DNA of 64,000 nucleotides from Emticicia aquatica (GTDB lineage Bacteria > Bacteroidota > Bacteroidia > Cytophagales > Spirosomataceae): positions 1,322,001-1,386,000 of the forward strand of contig NZ_CAKLPY010000001.1 of NCBI RefSeq assembly GCF_923079645.1. The letters run 5' to 3'. The notes under the pieces were generated by a model. That model was not told the DNA's origin. It saw only the letters and a program-made list of their open reading frames with translations, and searched no databases. Shown here in pieces: positions 9,931 to 19,029 of this stretch (positions are counted from its first letter, which is position 1; each line of letters starts with the position of its first letter). The position numbers and the translations under genes were made by a program.

Positions 9931-10104
9931 TTTGACTAAAGTCTCTTACATGGTTAATGCGGACAGTCGAAAATCGGCAAACCGCTCATTGTTTCACCCG
10001 ACAAATGGCAAAAAAGAGTTCTAAATTTAGAATTTAATGTTTTAAAACTATTCAATTCTAAATTAATTGAGCCGCCAAAGTCAAAAAACAAAAAACACAA
10101 AAAA
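9931..10104 (+). promoter_or_regulatory. Long rpmI-rplT spacer with palindrome, possible L20 leader
   Basis: The spacer is 174 bases, long for two ribosomal genes in one transcript. It contains the perfect 14-base palindrome TTCTAAATTTAGAA (10019-10032), and further upstream GCGG/CCGC arms bracket a small CGA-AAA-TCG hairpin. L20 represses its own operon in other bacteria through an RNA that mimics its 23S rRNA site. This is a candidate for such a site, by position only. Confidence 0.3.
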
Positions 10105-10449
10105 ATGCCAAGAAGTGTAAATCACGTTGCGTCAAGAGCAAGACGTAAAAAAGTCCTTAAATTAGCCAAAGGTTATTACGGACGCAGAAAAAATGTTTGG
10201 ACGGTAGCGAAAAACGCCGTTGAAAAAGGTTTAGTTTATGCCTATTCGGGCCGTAAACAAAAGAAAAGAAGTTATCGTCGTTTGTGGATTGTTCGTATCA
10301 ACGCTGGTGTGCGTCCATTAGGAATGTCATATTCAGTTTTGATTGACAAACTTGCAAAGGCAGGCATCGAACTTAACAGAAAAGTATTAGCTGATTTAGC
10401 AATGAATCACCCAGAAGCTTTCAAAGCTGTTGTGGACAAAGTAAAATAA
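10105..10449 (+). CDS. rplT: 50S ribosomal protein L20 (bL20)
   Basis: A 114-residue rRNA-binding protein needed early in large-subunit assembly. It has the family pattern [30 protein letters not shown] and [18 protein letters not shown]. It is the second gene after rpmI and is followed by a strong terminator. Confidence 0.98.
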   Translation: MPRSVNHVASRARRKKVLKLAKGYYGRRKNVWTVAKNAVEKGLVYAYSGRKQKKRSYRRLWIVRINAGVRPLGMSYSVLIDKLAKAGIELNRKVLADLAMNHPEAFKAVVDKVK

Positions 10450-10507
10450 ATCCTTGATTTTACACGATTAGAAATTCGTTTCTAATTAAAACAAATAAAG
10501 GTATAGC

Positions 10508-10538
10508 AAAACGGCATCAAATAATTGATGCCGTTTTT
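10508..10538. terminator. Terminator after rplT
   Basis: A perfect 13-base-pair stem (10508-10520 with 10525-10537) has a four-base loop ATAA and a T run. Its A-rich other side lets it serve the convergent gene ending at 10544. Confidence 0.85.
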
Positions 10539-10543
10539 GTTTT

Positions 10544-10966
10544 TTAAGATTCAATAAGTAAGGTTTTCAACCCTTTCCATTTGCCTTCTTTGTCTTGTCC
10601 AATTAAATAAGCCTCGATTTCAATTCTCCCCGCTCGAAGATATTCCAGATTAGTTAAGTTAGCTAAAATGAGTTCTTTTACTTTAAAAAAACTTTCAGCT
10701 CTGGTTTTCTCAAAATCACTCCACCACTCTTTTTCATCAATAACTGGTTCAAAGAACCTTTCCCAAGGCAAAACCTCAACTCTAACAGAAGGAGGCACAC
10801 CAATGTATTTACGAAAAAGAATTGTATCAAATGGAGCGGGATTATCTGCTTGCCAGTCAATCACTTTGATTTTCTCATCAGATTCACTAGGAAATAACAA
10901 GCCGCTCACACTATTTGTCAGAATTTCGACAAAGTTTTTTTCTGAATTTTGTTCGTTTTCGCTCAC
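10544..10966 (-). CDS. Nuclease A inhibitor-like protein (NuiA family)
   Basis: A 140-residue acidic protein. The core resembles the cyanobacterial nuclease inhibitor NuiA, judged from memory of that family: SGLLFPSESDEKIKVIDW (20-37), then VPPSVRVEV, FFEPVIDEKEWW, and a C-terminal RAGRIEIEAYLIGQDKEGKWKGLKT. NuiA blocks the sugar-nonspecific DNA/RNA endonuclease NucA. No NucA-like (DRGH) nuclease gene lies in the window, so the partner here is unknown. The first 15 residues are polar and probably disordered. It appears monocistronic. Confidence 0.75.
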   Translation of the reverse strand: MSENEQNSEKNFVEILTNSVSGLLFPSESDEKIKVIDWQADNPAPFDTILFRKYIGVPPSVRVEVLPWERFFEPVIDEKEWWSDFEKTRAESFFKVKELILANLTNLEYLRAGRIEIEAYLIGQDKEGKWKGLKTLLIES

Positions 10967-11116
10967 TTTTAATCGGTTAGTAATTTTTTTTGTTTTTTTT
11001 GTTACCTTTTTAAAGAATAATTGTCAGATACATTAAATTAATTCCAATCAATTTGGGATTAAATGTAAGGAAAATAGTAATATTGTGCCAATTAACAACC
11101 ATTAAATCTTAAAAAA

Positions 11117-11707
11117 ATGTTAGAAGTATTGCAAGGGCTTATTCAGCAACACGGCCAAAGTGCTGTAATTAATAATCCTGATGTTCCAAACGAACACAAT
11201 GAAGGTGTCATGGGTGAAGTGATGCAAGGCCTATTGGGGGGGCTTTCTAATCAAGCAACTTCTCAAGGTGGACTAGGTAGCTTAATTGGACTTTTAGGTG
11301 GTGCTGCTGGTAATAATGGTGGAAGTTTGATGTCAAACCCAATTGTAGGAAGCATTGCTCAAAGTGTTGTTGGAAACCTTATGGAAAAATTTGGTTTATC
11401 AAACTCTGCTGCAGCGGGAGTTGTGGGCAATATGTTACCTTCAGTTCTAGGAAATTTAATCCAAAAAACAAATGACCCAAATGATGACTCTATTGACCTT
11501 GGTGGTTTAATGGGAACAATTACAGGCGGTAAAACCTCTGGAATTGATTTCGGAAGTATTTTAAGTCAAGGAACAGCAGCATTGGCTGATGGCAAACTTG
11601 ACATGAATGATTTGATGAACATTGCTGGAAATGCAATGGGTAGTCAAAATCAACAAGGAGGCGGTGGATTAGGCGGCTTACTTGGCGGCCTTTTTAGCGG
11701 AAAATAA
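11117..11707 (+). CDS. DUF937-like glycine-rich small protein
   Basis: A 196-residue protein without a signal peptide. It is rich in Gly, Leu and Asn with repeated GGLGGLLGG-type stretches (residues 40-62 and the C-terminus GGGGLGGLLGGLFSGK). The central helix-rich part (SIAQSVVGNLMEKFGLSNSAAAGVVGNMLPSVLGNLIQ) resembles the DUF937/YidB family of unknown role. It stands alone between the NuiA-like gene and the secreted esterase. The function is unknown; the low-complexity tail suggests a self-associating protein. Confidence 0.65.
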   Translation: MLEVLQGLIQQHGQSAVINNPDVPNEHNEGVMGEVMQGLLGGLSNQATSQGGLGSLIGLLGGAAGNNGGSLMSNPIVGSIAQSVVGNLMEKFGLSNSAAAGVVGNMLPSVLGNLIQKTNDPNDDSIDLGGLMGTITGGKTSGIDFGSILSQGTAALADGKLDMNDLMNIAGNAMGSQNQQGGGGLGGLLGGLFSGK

Positions 11708-11722
11708 GACAATAAAATATAT

Positions 11723-11798
11723 AAAAAGTAGTTAATTAAATAAATTGAGCCGTTTAATCAATAATGGTGCAATGATATTTAATTAGCTACTTTTTTTT
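11723..11798 (+). terminator. Long-stem terminator after the DUF937-like gene
   Basis: A 19-base-pair stem (11723-11741 with 11777-11795, one G-U pair) ends in eight T residues. The 35-base loop is longer than usual. Confidence 0.5.
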
Positions 11799-11800
11799 GT

Positions 11801-11808
11801 TATTTTTG
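11801..11808 (+). promoter_or_regulatory. Candidate -7 box for the secreted esterase gene
   Basis: TATTTTTG is a perfect -7 match 42 bases before the ATG at 11851 and directly after the upstream terminator. No -33 TTG is found at the right distance. Confidence 0.35.
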
Positions 11809-11850
11809 TAGTTGCTAAAAATCATGACTTCTAATTAAATCTAAATATAG

Positions 11851-14481
11851 ATGAGATTCATTTCTCTTACTTTAATAGTAATTTTCTTAACTCAACTGTT
11901 TTCATTTGCTCAAATTAGCCTAACATTTCCAATGGAAAAGGCTGTTTTTCAAAGAAACCAAAATAATACTGCAAACATCTACATTGCAGGAAATTATACT
12001 TCATCCATTTCAACTGTTGAGGCTCGTTTTACTAATGCTACAAATAGTCAAGTTGTCATTGATTGGACGGTATTTTCTTCAAATATTAATGGTGGCATTT
12101 TTCATGGAAGTGTTGCAAATGTGCCTGGTGGCTGGTATAATATTGAAGTTAGAGGAAAAATGAATGGTAATATCGTTGGAACTACCAATATTAATAAGGT
12201 AGGAGTTGGTGAAGTTTTTATCATTGCAGGACAATCCAACGCTCAAGGTCGTGAAGGAGATCAAGGTGAAGTTGGAGCTACTGATGAAAGGGTTGTTTCA
12301 CACAATGAAGTTTCGTGGTTTGATGCAGGTCTAGGACAATGTGACATAAAATTTCCAAACTACCCAACTTTTTCACAAATCACAAGTGCAAGTGGAACAC
12401 GCAGCTATTTATCAAAAACTGGTCAAAATCCATGGTGTTATGGAAAATTGGGAGATAACTTAGTGAATAAATTAGGCGTTCCTGTCGCATTCTTCAACTC
12501 TGGAGCAATATCAACTTCGTCTGTAAACTGGAAGGAAAGCTCTGATGGTTCTCCTACTAATAATCATTACTCAAATGTTCAATATTGCAACGCTGTCGGC
12601 GTTCCATATTCTGGTTTAAAAAGAGTATTAAACTATTATGCTTCTATTTTTGGAGTAAGAGCCATTTTATGGCATCAGGGTGAAACAGATAACTATATGA
12701 CAAACACTGGAAGTAATTATATTTCAAATATTAATTATGTTATCAATAAAAGTCGCACTCATTTAGGACAAAACATCCCTTGGGTTATTTCTCGAGCTAC
12801 TGTTTTTGATAAGAATGCCAACGGTGGTTCAGGAAACTCAAGTAGTACAATTATAAATGCTCAAAATTCAGTTATAAATAGTAGCAACAAAATTTTTTCT
12901 GGACCTTATACCGATGATATTCTTGGTTCAAACCGTTCGGATGAAGTTCATTTTTATGGAAGTGGTTTGATTGAATTAGCCAATCGATGGGATGCTTCCT
13001 TAAGTTTAGATTTCTTCAATAATGCCACTCCTATTCCAGCACAACCATTACCAAATATTTCTATAAGTTGTGCATCATTAAATCAACAGCGTCTAACTGC
13101 ACCTGGTGGCTATGTTTCATATAAATGGGTGAAAGTGGATTCTGGAAACCAAGATTTTGAAGATACCGCTGAAGCGACAACCCAAATAATCGACCGTTCA
13201 TCGGGTTCTTATAGATGTTATTTAACTGATAACTTAGGCAATATAACATTCACCCAAACCGTAACTGTACAAAATGTTGCAGCACAATGCTCTTGCGTTG
13301 GAATAATAAGTTGTTCAGGCATCACCTATTTATCTGATAATCAACCATGTAGCTCAACAAACGGTTGGGGACCAATAGAATTTAATAAAAGTAATGGTGA
13401 AAATGGCACTGGAGATGGGACAACAATTAAACTCAAAGGTGTAAGCTATGCTAAAGGAATAGGCGTTCATGCAAATTCAGAAATTAGATATAATTTAAAC
13501 AATAGTTTTGGCAGATTTATCGCTGAATTAGGAATTGATGATGAAGTGAGTACGGCCGTTGGTGGAGCAACAGTTATCTTTAAAGTTTATAAAGACAATG
13601 TTATTAGTTATACTAGTGGCATTATAAATAAAAATACTTCGACTGTAAAAATTAACATCAATGTGGTTGGAGTTAATGAACTCAGGCTAGTTGTCGATGA
13701 CTCTGGGGATAATTCTTTTGCAGACCATGCAGATTGGGCTGGAGCAAGGTTACATTGTGTTGATAGTCAAGCTCCAACAGCACCTACAGGTTTAGTTGAA
13801 AGCCTTATTTCTCAAAATTGTGCCACACTTACTTGGAATGCCTCAACAGACAATATGGAAGTAGAAAAATACAATATATATAAAGATGGGGCATTGATTG
13901 GGTTTGTTAACGCTCCAATTACCACATATAGGGTAACAGGTCTTAATCAACTTAATTACTACCAATTTCGGGTAAAAGCTGTTGATTACTCTGGAAATGA
14001 ATCCTCTCAGAGTAACTTGGTTGAAGTTGTGACATTACAAAACCTTGTGATTACTAATTCAAATAAACAAATTAATATTGGTCAATCGAGCTCTCTTTAC
14101 GCTTTTGGTTGTTTCGGAGGCACAGTAACTTGGTCAACTAATTCTACCCAAAACCCAATTTTAGTCAGTCCGACAGACACAACTACTTATAGTGTTACTT
14201 GTACTATTGGCGATTGTACAAGTGCCGCAACCAGTGAAACTGTTAATGTGATTCCAAATTGTAAAAACTCCTATAATTTACTCCAAGGCATAGACGATTT
14301 TGTCACCTCAACAACTAATTTGACTTATAATGCTTCTCAAACCATTCGTGCTACAAATATTATTTCGAGTGAGGCAAAGGTAAATTATAATGCAGGCCAA
14401 TCAATCACTTTATTACCTGGTTTTCAATCCATCCCAGGAACAGTTTTTAAGGCAAGTATTGTAGGTTGTAACAATCCTTAG
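11851..14481 (+). CDS. Secreted SGNH/sialate O-acetylesterase-like protein with NPCBM, FN3 and C-terminal sorting-type module
   Basis: An 876-residue exported protein with a signal peptide (first 20 residues, ending FSFAQ). The esterase domain has the block I serine in AGQSNAQGR, ILWHQGETDN, and the catalytic Asp/His in DEVHFYG, as in carbohydrate acetylesterases. Then follow an Ig-like stretch, an NPCBM/NEW2-type carbohydrate-binding domain (from about NGWGPIEFNKSNGEN to DWAGARLH), a fibronectin type III domain (APTAPTGLVESL...) and another Ig-like repeat. The last 74 residues (14257-14481) form a module shared with the protease at 38236, ending in GCNNP. The likely role is deacetylation of extracellular polysaccharide; the substrate is not known. 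Confidence 0.85.
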   Translation: MRFISLTLIVIFLTQLFSFAQISLTFPMEKAVFQRNQNNTANIYIAGNYTSSISTVEARFTNATNSQVVIDWTVFSSNINGGIFHGSVANVPGGWYNIEVRGKMNGNIVGTTNINKVGVGEVFIIAGQSNAQGREGDQGEVGATDERVVSHNEVSWFDAGLGQCDIKFPNYPTFSQITSASGTRSYLSKTGQNPWCYGKLGDNLVNKLGVPVAFFNSGAISTSSVNWKESSDGSPTNNHYSNVQYCNAVGVPYSGLKRVLNYYASIFGVRAILWHQGETDNYMTNTGSNYISNINYVINKSRTHLGQNIPWVISRATVFDKNANGGSGNSSSTIINAQNSVINSSNKIFSGPYTDDILGSNRSDEVHFYGSGLIELANRWDASLSLDFFNNATPIPAQPLPNISISCASLNQQRLTAPGGYVSYKWVKVDSGNQDFEDTAEATTQIIDRSSGSYRCYLTDNLGNITFTQTVTVQNVAAQCSCVGIISCSGITYLSDNQPCSSTNGWGPIEFNKSNGENGTGDGTTIKLKGVSYAKGIGVHANSEIRYNLNNSFGRFIAELGIDDEVSTAVGGATVIFKVYKDNVISYTSGIINKNTSTVKININVVGVNELRLVVDDSGDNSFADHADWAGARLHCVDSQAPTAPTGLVESLISQNCATLTWNASTDNMEVEKYNIYKDGALIGFVNAPITTYRVTGLNQLNYYQFRVKAVDYSGNESSQSNLVEVVTLQNLVITNSNKQINIGQSSSLYAFGCFGGTVTWSTNSTQNPILVSPTDTTTYSVTCTIGDCTSAATSETVNVIPNCKNSYNLLQGIDDFVTSTTNLTYNASQTIRATNIISSEAKVNYNAGQSITLLPGFQSIPGTVFKASIVGCNNP

Positions 14482-14537
14482 AAAAACGGTCATATTAATT
14501 ATTTAAATTTTGAAACTACCCCAATAAACTGCCAATC

Positions 14538-14580
14538 TGTCAGTATTTTCTGACATTTTCATGCTTGGCATTTCAATTGA
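14538..14580 (+). promoter_or_regulatory. dnaK control region: inverted repeat plus sigma-54-like element
   Basis: TGTCAG (14538-14543) and CTGACA (14550-14555) form a perfect inverted repeat with a six-base spacer. Nine bases later TTGGCA (14565-14570) precedes TTGA (14577-14580). The GG-N10-GA spacing is close to the -24/-12 (GG-N10-GC) architecture of sigma-54 promoters. No TAnnTTTG box is present at this place. Control by a sigma-54-type or specialised stress system is inference. Confidence 0.45.
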
Positions 14581-14628
14581 TGAGAGTATTATCAAAACAT
14601 TTTGATTAAATAATACTGACACAAAAAC

Positions 14629-16527
14629 ATGGGAAAAATTATTGGAATTGACTTAGGAACAACCAACTCGTGCGTTGCAGTGATGGAAGGAAACGAGCCA
14701 GTTGTGATTGCTAATAGCGAAGGTGCTCGCACAACTCCTTCGATTGTAGCATTTTTAGAAAACGGAGAAAAAAAGATTGGTGCACCTGCAAAACGTCAAG
14801 CTATCACAAATCCTAAAAATACAATTTCTTCAATTAAACGTTTCATGGGAAAACGTTTTACCGAAGTTGGAAGTGAATTGAAAACAATCACTTATGATGT
14901 AGAACAAGGAGCAAACAATACGCCACGTGTTCGCATTGGTGATAGACTATATACTCCGCAAGAAATATCGGCTTCTATTCTTCAAAAAATGAAGCAAACT
15001 GCCGAAGATTATTTAGGCACAACAATTACAGAAGCGGTTATTACAGTACCTGCATATTTCAATGACGCCGAGCGTCAAGCAACAAAAGAAGCGGGTACAA
15101 TTGCAGGTTTAGATGTAAAACGTATTATTAATGAGCCAACTGCCGCTGCACTAGCTTATGGCCTTGACAAACAAGGAAAAGACATTACAGTCGCTGTTTT
15201 TGACTTAGGTGGTGGTACTTTTGACGTGTCTATTCTTGAATTAGGCGATGGCGTTTTTGAAGTAAAATCTACTGATGGAGATACACATTTAGGTGGTGAT
15301 GACTTTGACCAAGTAATTATCGAATGGCTTGCAGAAGAATTTAAGAAAGATGAAGGAATTGACCTTCGCCAAGATGCAATGGCTCTTCAACGTTTAAAAG
15401 AAGCTTCTGAAAGAGCTAAAATTGAACTATCAAGTTCAGCACAAACAGAAATCAATTTGCCTTATATTTTTCCAGTAAATGGCATTCCAAAACACTTAGT
15501 AAGAAGTTTAAGCAGAGCTAAATTTGAACAACTAGCTGATAGTTTGATTCAAAGAGCAATGGAACCTTGCAAGCGTGCAATGCAAAATGCAGGTTTAAAA
15601 ATAAGCGATATTGATGAAGTTATTTTAGTTGGTGGTTCTACCCGTATTCCAAAAGTACAAGAAGAAGTAGAAAAGTTCTTCGGCAGAAAACCTTCAAAAA
15701 ATGTAAATCCTGATGAAGCAGTTGCAATTGGAGCAGCGGTCCAAGGAGGTGTTTTGACTGGCGAAGTGAAAGATATTTTATTACTTGATGTTATTCCTTT
15801 ATCATTGGGTATTGAAACTTTAGGTGGTGTATTTACCAAAATGATTGAATCTAATACAACTATTCCATCTAAAAAAGTTGAAACATTCTCAACTGCTGCC
15901 GACAATCAACCATCAGTTGAACTACATATCTTACAAGGTGAACGCCCAATGGCTACGCAAAACCGTACATTAGGACGATTCCATTTAGATGGTATTCCAC
16001 CAGCACCAAGAGGTGTACCACAAGTTGAGGTTACTTTTGATGTGGATGCTAATGGTATTTTGCACGTTGCAGCTAAAGATAAAGGCACTGGTAAAGAGCA
16101 AAAAATCAGAATTGAAGCTTCTTCTGGTCTATCTGATGCAGAAATTCAAAAAATGCGTGATGAAGCGAAAGCAAACGAAGAAGCAGATAAAGCTGAAAAA
16201 GAAAAAGTGGAAAAAGTAAATGGTGCTGATACAATGATTTTCCAAACTGAAAAACAGTTGAAAGAATACGGAGATAAATTATCAGAAGGAAATAAAACAG
16301 CCATCGAAACTGCCTTGACCGAACTAAGAGCGGCACATGGTACACGAGATATAGCAGCGATTGATTCAGCAATGGAAAAAATCAATGCTGCTTGGCAAGC
16401 TGCTTCACAAGAAATGTATGCTTCTGGTGCTACACCAAACCCAGCAGACATGGGCGGCCAATCTGCTAGTGGAAATACAACTTCTGATGAAGGTGTAACT
16501 GACGTAAACTTTGAAGAAGTGAAATAA
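14629..16527 (+). CDS. dnaK: Molecular chaperone DnaK (Hsp70)
   Basis: An ATP-dependent chaperone of 632 residues. The nucleotide-binding domain has [14 protein letters not shown] at the start, [15 protein letters not shown] and [11 protein letters not shown]. The substrate-binding domain starts after the linker [19 protein letters not shown], and the protein ends in EEVK, an EEVD-like tail. dnaJ and grpE are not adjacent. It has a distinctive upstream element (14538-14580) and a strong terminator. Confidence 0.99.
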   Translation: MGKIIGIDLGTTNSCVAVMEGNEPVVIANSEGARTTPSIVAFLENGEKKIGAPAKRQAITNPKNTISSIKRFMGKRFTEVGSELKTITYDVEQGANNTPRVRIGDRLYTPQEISASILQKMKQTAEDYLGTTITEAVITVPAYFNDAERQATKEAGTIAGLDVKRIINEPTAAALAYGLDKQGKDITVAVFDLGGGTFDVSILELGDGVFEVKSTDGDTHLGGDDFDQVIIEWLAEEFKKDEGIDLRQDAMALQRLKEASERAKIELSSSAQTEINLPYIFPVNGIPKHLVRSLSRAKFEQLADSLIQRAMEPCKRAMQNAGLKISDIDEVILVGGSTRIPKVQEEVEKFFGRKPSKNVNPDEAVAIGAAVQGGVLTGEVKDILLLDVIPLSLGIETLGGVFTKMIESNTTIPSKKVETFSTAADNQPSVELHILQGERPMATQNRTLGRFHLDGIPPAPRGVPQVEVTFDVDANGILHVAAKDKGTGKEQKIRIEASSGLSDAEIQKMRDEAKANEEADKAEKEKVEKVNGADTMIFQTEKQLKEYGDKLSEGNKTAIETALTELRAAHGTRDIAAIDSAMEKINAAWQAASQEMYASGATPNPADMGGQSASGNTTSDEGVTDVNFEEVK

Positions 16528-16546
16528 TACCGTTCAGTAAGTATTA

Positions 16547-16584
16547 AAAAGCCCTCTTTTCTATAGAAAAGAGGGCTTTTTTTT
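16547..16584 (+). terminator. Terminator after dnaK
   Basis: A perfect 15-base-pair stem (16547-16561 with 16566-16580) has a TATA loop and an eight-T tail. Confidence 0.9.
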
Positions 16585-17446
16585 ATCCACACTAATTTTA
16601 TCAACTTAAAGGTTCTTACTTACTAGTAATCCCACAAAAAAATAAACCTTAAAGATAAATAGACCAATTAGATTATTCACAGTACGTCAGAAAACGAGGA
16701 AAATGCACTAAAAAACGAACCAATGAATCCTATATAATAGGCGTGCCAATTTTTAAAAAATAAAAAAAACACTTTTTATGAAGAATTTTTAAAACAATTT
16801 CTGCTAAATCAGTCAGCAAAAAACACACTTTAGGAGAGTTTTTATATTGTAAGTGTACTATTTGGGAAGATGCAAATTACAATTATTTTTTTCCACATTC
16901 CATTTAAAATATTCGGTATAATATTTGCAATATAAATATCATACTGGTACTCAAAATTTTAATAGAAAAGTTGCCTTTATCTAAAATTAGGAGAAAAGTA
17001 GAATTTAATACACGATGAATTTACCCGATTGACATCACAATTGAAGGTTAATGTATATTTTACAAAGACCGTGCCAATCTCAAAAACTACCCACAACTTG
17101 TTTTACAAAGAAGTTTGATTCAGGAAAACTATCTTTCGTAGTGACATTATACAATTTACTCTTTTTTAACAGAAAACTCATCTCAAGTCTAAAATTGAGA
17201 TGAAGAATGAATTGTATCTTAAAAATACGTTTGGTTTTATTTTTTTGCATTAGTGCTTTCTTCGTAAAGATTCCTATAACATTGGCCATCCTAATAATTT
17301 ATTGAGGTACGTATTATTTATTAATACTTTCTCAAACCATGATTCTTTTATATCGGTGCTTTCAATTTAAAGTAATCATAGTACGCTGTGCTATTATTAT
17401 TGTTGACAAACTGTAATTATAAAAACAATACACCTTCTAAGGATTT
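16585..17446. other. Long AT-rich intergenic region with no supported gene
   Basis: These 862 bases have no ORF with recognisable content on either strand. A perfect 8-base-pair hairpin lies at 17179-17202 (arms CATCTCAA and TTGAGATG, loop of eight). Directly after it is a 32-codon ORF (17207-17305) for a wholly hydrophobic peptide (MNCILKIRLVLFFCISAFF...). The nine-mer CGTGCCAAT occurs twice (16742 and 17070). The region could hold a small membrane peptide, an sRNA or gene remnants; none is demonstrated. Confidence 0.5.
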
Positions 17447-18976
17447 ATGAAAACCATTATGGATGCCATTCATTATCATCAGTCTCTGAATGATATGATA
17501 AAAAAACACTTACCGAAAGATTACTATAAACACAAATTCCTGACCCGATTTTTGTGGTCAATGAATGAGCTATGTTTTGCTTTTGAGAATGAAAAAGAAC
17601 AATTAAAAGGACAAATTCGTCCGAGTGAAAGAAAGTATGCCGAAATAAATACAAAGCTCAAAGAAGAAATTGAGCAAAGAAGAGAGTCTGTCCACAAATT
17701 GATGGAAGGTATTAGCAAATTGGATTTGCCTAAAAATTACCAACTACCTGATTTTGGTGAAGATAACCTATTTGAGTTGGCTATTTTTATTAAGAAATTA
17801 TTGATTTATCAACAAGGAATCGAAATCCAGTTGAGAAAAGCGAAGGAGGATGCTGATAAAGCCTCAAACGCAAAATCAGAATTCCTTTCGATGATGAGCC
17901 ATGAAATTAGAACTCCTCTCAACGGAATTGTTGCAATGACTTATCTCATGCAACAAGGAACGCATGACCCTGAAATGACAGAGAATTTAAAGATATTAAA
18001 TTTCTCTACCGAAAACCTCTATGTGCTTATCAACGATATTCTCGATTTTAATAAGATTGAAGCGGGGAAAGTTGCACTTGAGATGATTGAATTTAATCTA
18101 AAAGATTTGGTTACGAATATCAAAAAATCGGTTCAGATAAACGTTTCTACAAAAAAATTAAATTTAATTTTAAATTATGATGAACGAATTCCAGAGTTTG
18201 TCATGGGCGACCCGCTTCGTTTAAGTCAAATCTTAAACAACTTAGTAAATAATGCAGTCAAGTTTACTGAAGAAGGTTATATAATTATTGATTTGACACT
18301 TAATCAAATTAATGAGGAAAAGGTTTCAATCGATTTTTCAATAAAAGATTCTGGAATAGGAATTGCCAAGGAACATATTCCGTTTATTTTTGAAAAATTT
18401 AGGCAAGCTGATAATCAAATTTCACGACGTTTTGGCGGAACTGGACTAGGGTTGGGAATCACCAAAAAACTGCTAGAACTTCATGGCTCTAATATTCAAG
18501 TTGAAAGCGAAACCGATATTGGCTCAAAGTTTTATTTTACACTTGAAATGAAAATTGCTTCTCAAGATGGAGAAATTTTAAGAAAAGAAGAAGACTTAGA
18601 TGAGCAAATATTGAGAGGAACAAGGATTCTATTAGTAGAAGACTTTCCGATGAATGTAAAAATTGCAACAAGATTTTTAGAAAAATGGGGAATGAAATAT
18701 GACACCGCATCCAATGGTAGAATTGCCGTTGAAAAACTTTTACATAATAATTACCAAATTGTTTTAATGGACCTTTTAATGCCCGAAATGGATGGTTATA
18801 CAGCTACTGAAAATATTAGAAAATTTGATAAAAAGACACCAATCATAGCTTTAACGGCTTCGGCTCTAAATACACAAAGCCGAGTCTATGAAGTTGGAAT
18901 GAATGATTTTGTAACGAAACCATTCAACCCAAAAGAACTGTTTCAGAAAATAAATAAACATGCTCTGAGGGCCTAA
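17447..18976 (+). CDS. Hybrid sensor histidine kinase with C-terminal receiver domain
   Basis: A 509-residue cytoplasmic signalling protein without membrane segments. The N-terminal 120 residues are charged and probably coiled coil, with no recognised sensor. The HisKA domain has the phospho-acceptor His152 in MSHEIRTPLN. The ATPase domain follows with N box NNLVNNAVKF, G1 DSGIGIA and G2 GGTGLGLGI. The receiver domain has phospho-acceptor Asp442 in LMDLLMPEMDG and Lys in FVTKPF. With no DNA-binding output, phosphate may pass to a separate Hpt protein or the receiver may act internally. It stands alone with a terminator. Confidence 0.92.
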   Translation: MKTIMDAIHYHQSLNDMIKKHLPKDYYKHKFLTRFLWSMNELCFAFENEKEQLKGQIRPSERKYAEINTKLKEEIEQRRESVHKLMEGISKLDLPKNYQLPDFGEDNLFELAIFIKKLLIYQQGIEIQLRKAKEDADKASNAKSEFLSMMSHEIRTPLNGIVAMTYLMQQGTHDPEMTENLKILNFSTENLYVLINDILDFNKIEAGKVALEMIEFNLKDLVTNIKKSVQINVSTKKLNLILNYDERIPEFVMGDPLRLSQILNNLVNNAVKFTEEGYIIIDLTLNQINEEKVSIDFSIKDSGIGIAKEHIPFIFEKFRQADNQISRRFGGTGLGLGITKKLLELHGSNIQVESETDIGSKFYFTLEMKIASQDGEILRKEEDLDEQILRGTRILLVEDFPMNVKIATRFLEKWGMKYDTASNGRIAVEKLLHNNYQIVLMDLLMPEMDGYTATENIRKFDKKTPIIALTASALNTQSRVYEVGMNDFVTKPFNPKELFQKINKHALRA

Positions 18977-18980
18977 AACA

Positions 18981-19013
18981 AAAAAGCGACTGTCTTACAA
19001 ACAGTCGCTTTTT
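18981..19013. terminator. Bidirectional terminator between the hybrid kinase and DUF2147 gene
   Basis: A perfect 13-base-pair stem (18981-18993 with 19001-19013) with a seven-base loop, flanked by A and T runs, between convergent genes. Confidence 0.85.
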
Positions 19014-19029
19014 TATTGATAGATACAAA

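Noticed and set aside
16146..16604. Long minus-strand ORF over the 3' end of dnaK
   Set aside because: It is a codon-bias shadow of dnaK, a well-known artefact of this gene, and it also crosses the dnaK terminator.
17080..17289. 69-codon minus-strand ORF in the gap before the hybrid kinase
   Set aside because: It has no recognisable family, no ribosome-binding site and a composition expected of AT-rich noncoding DNA. It also spans a hairpin.
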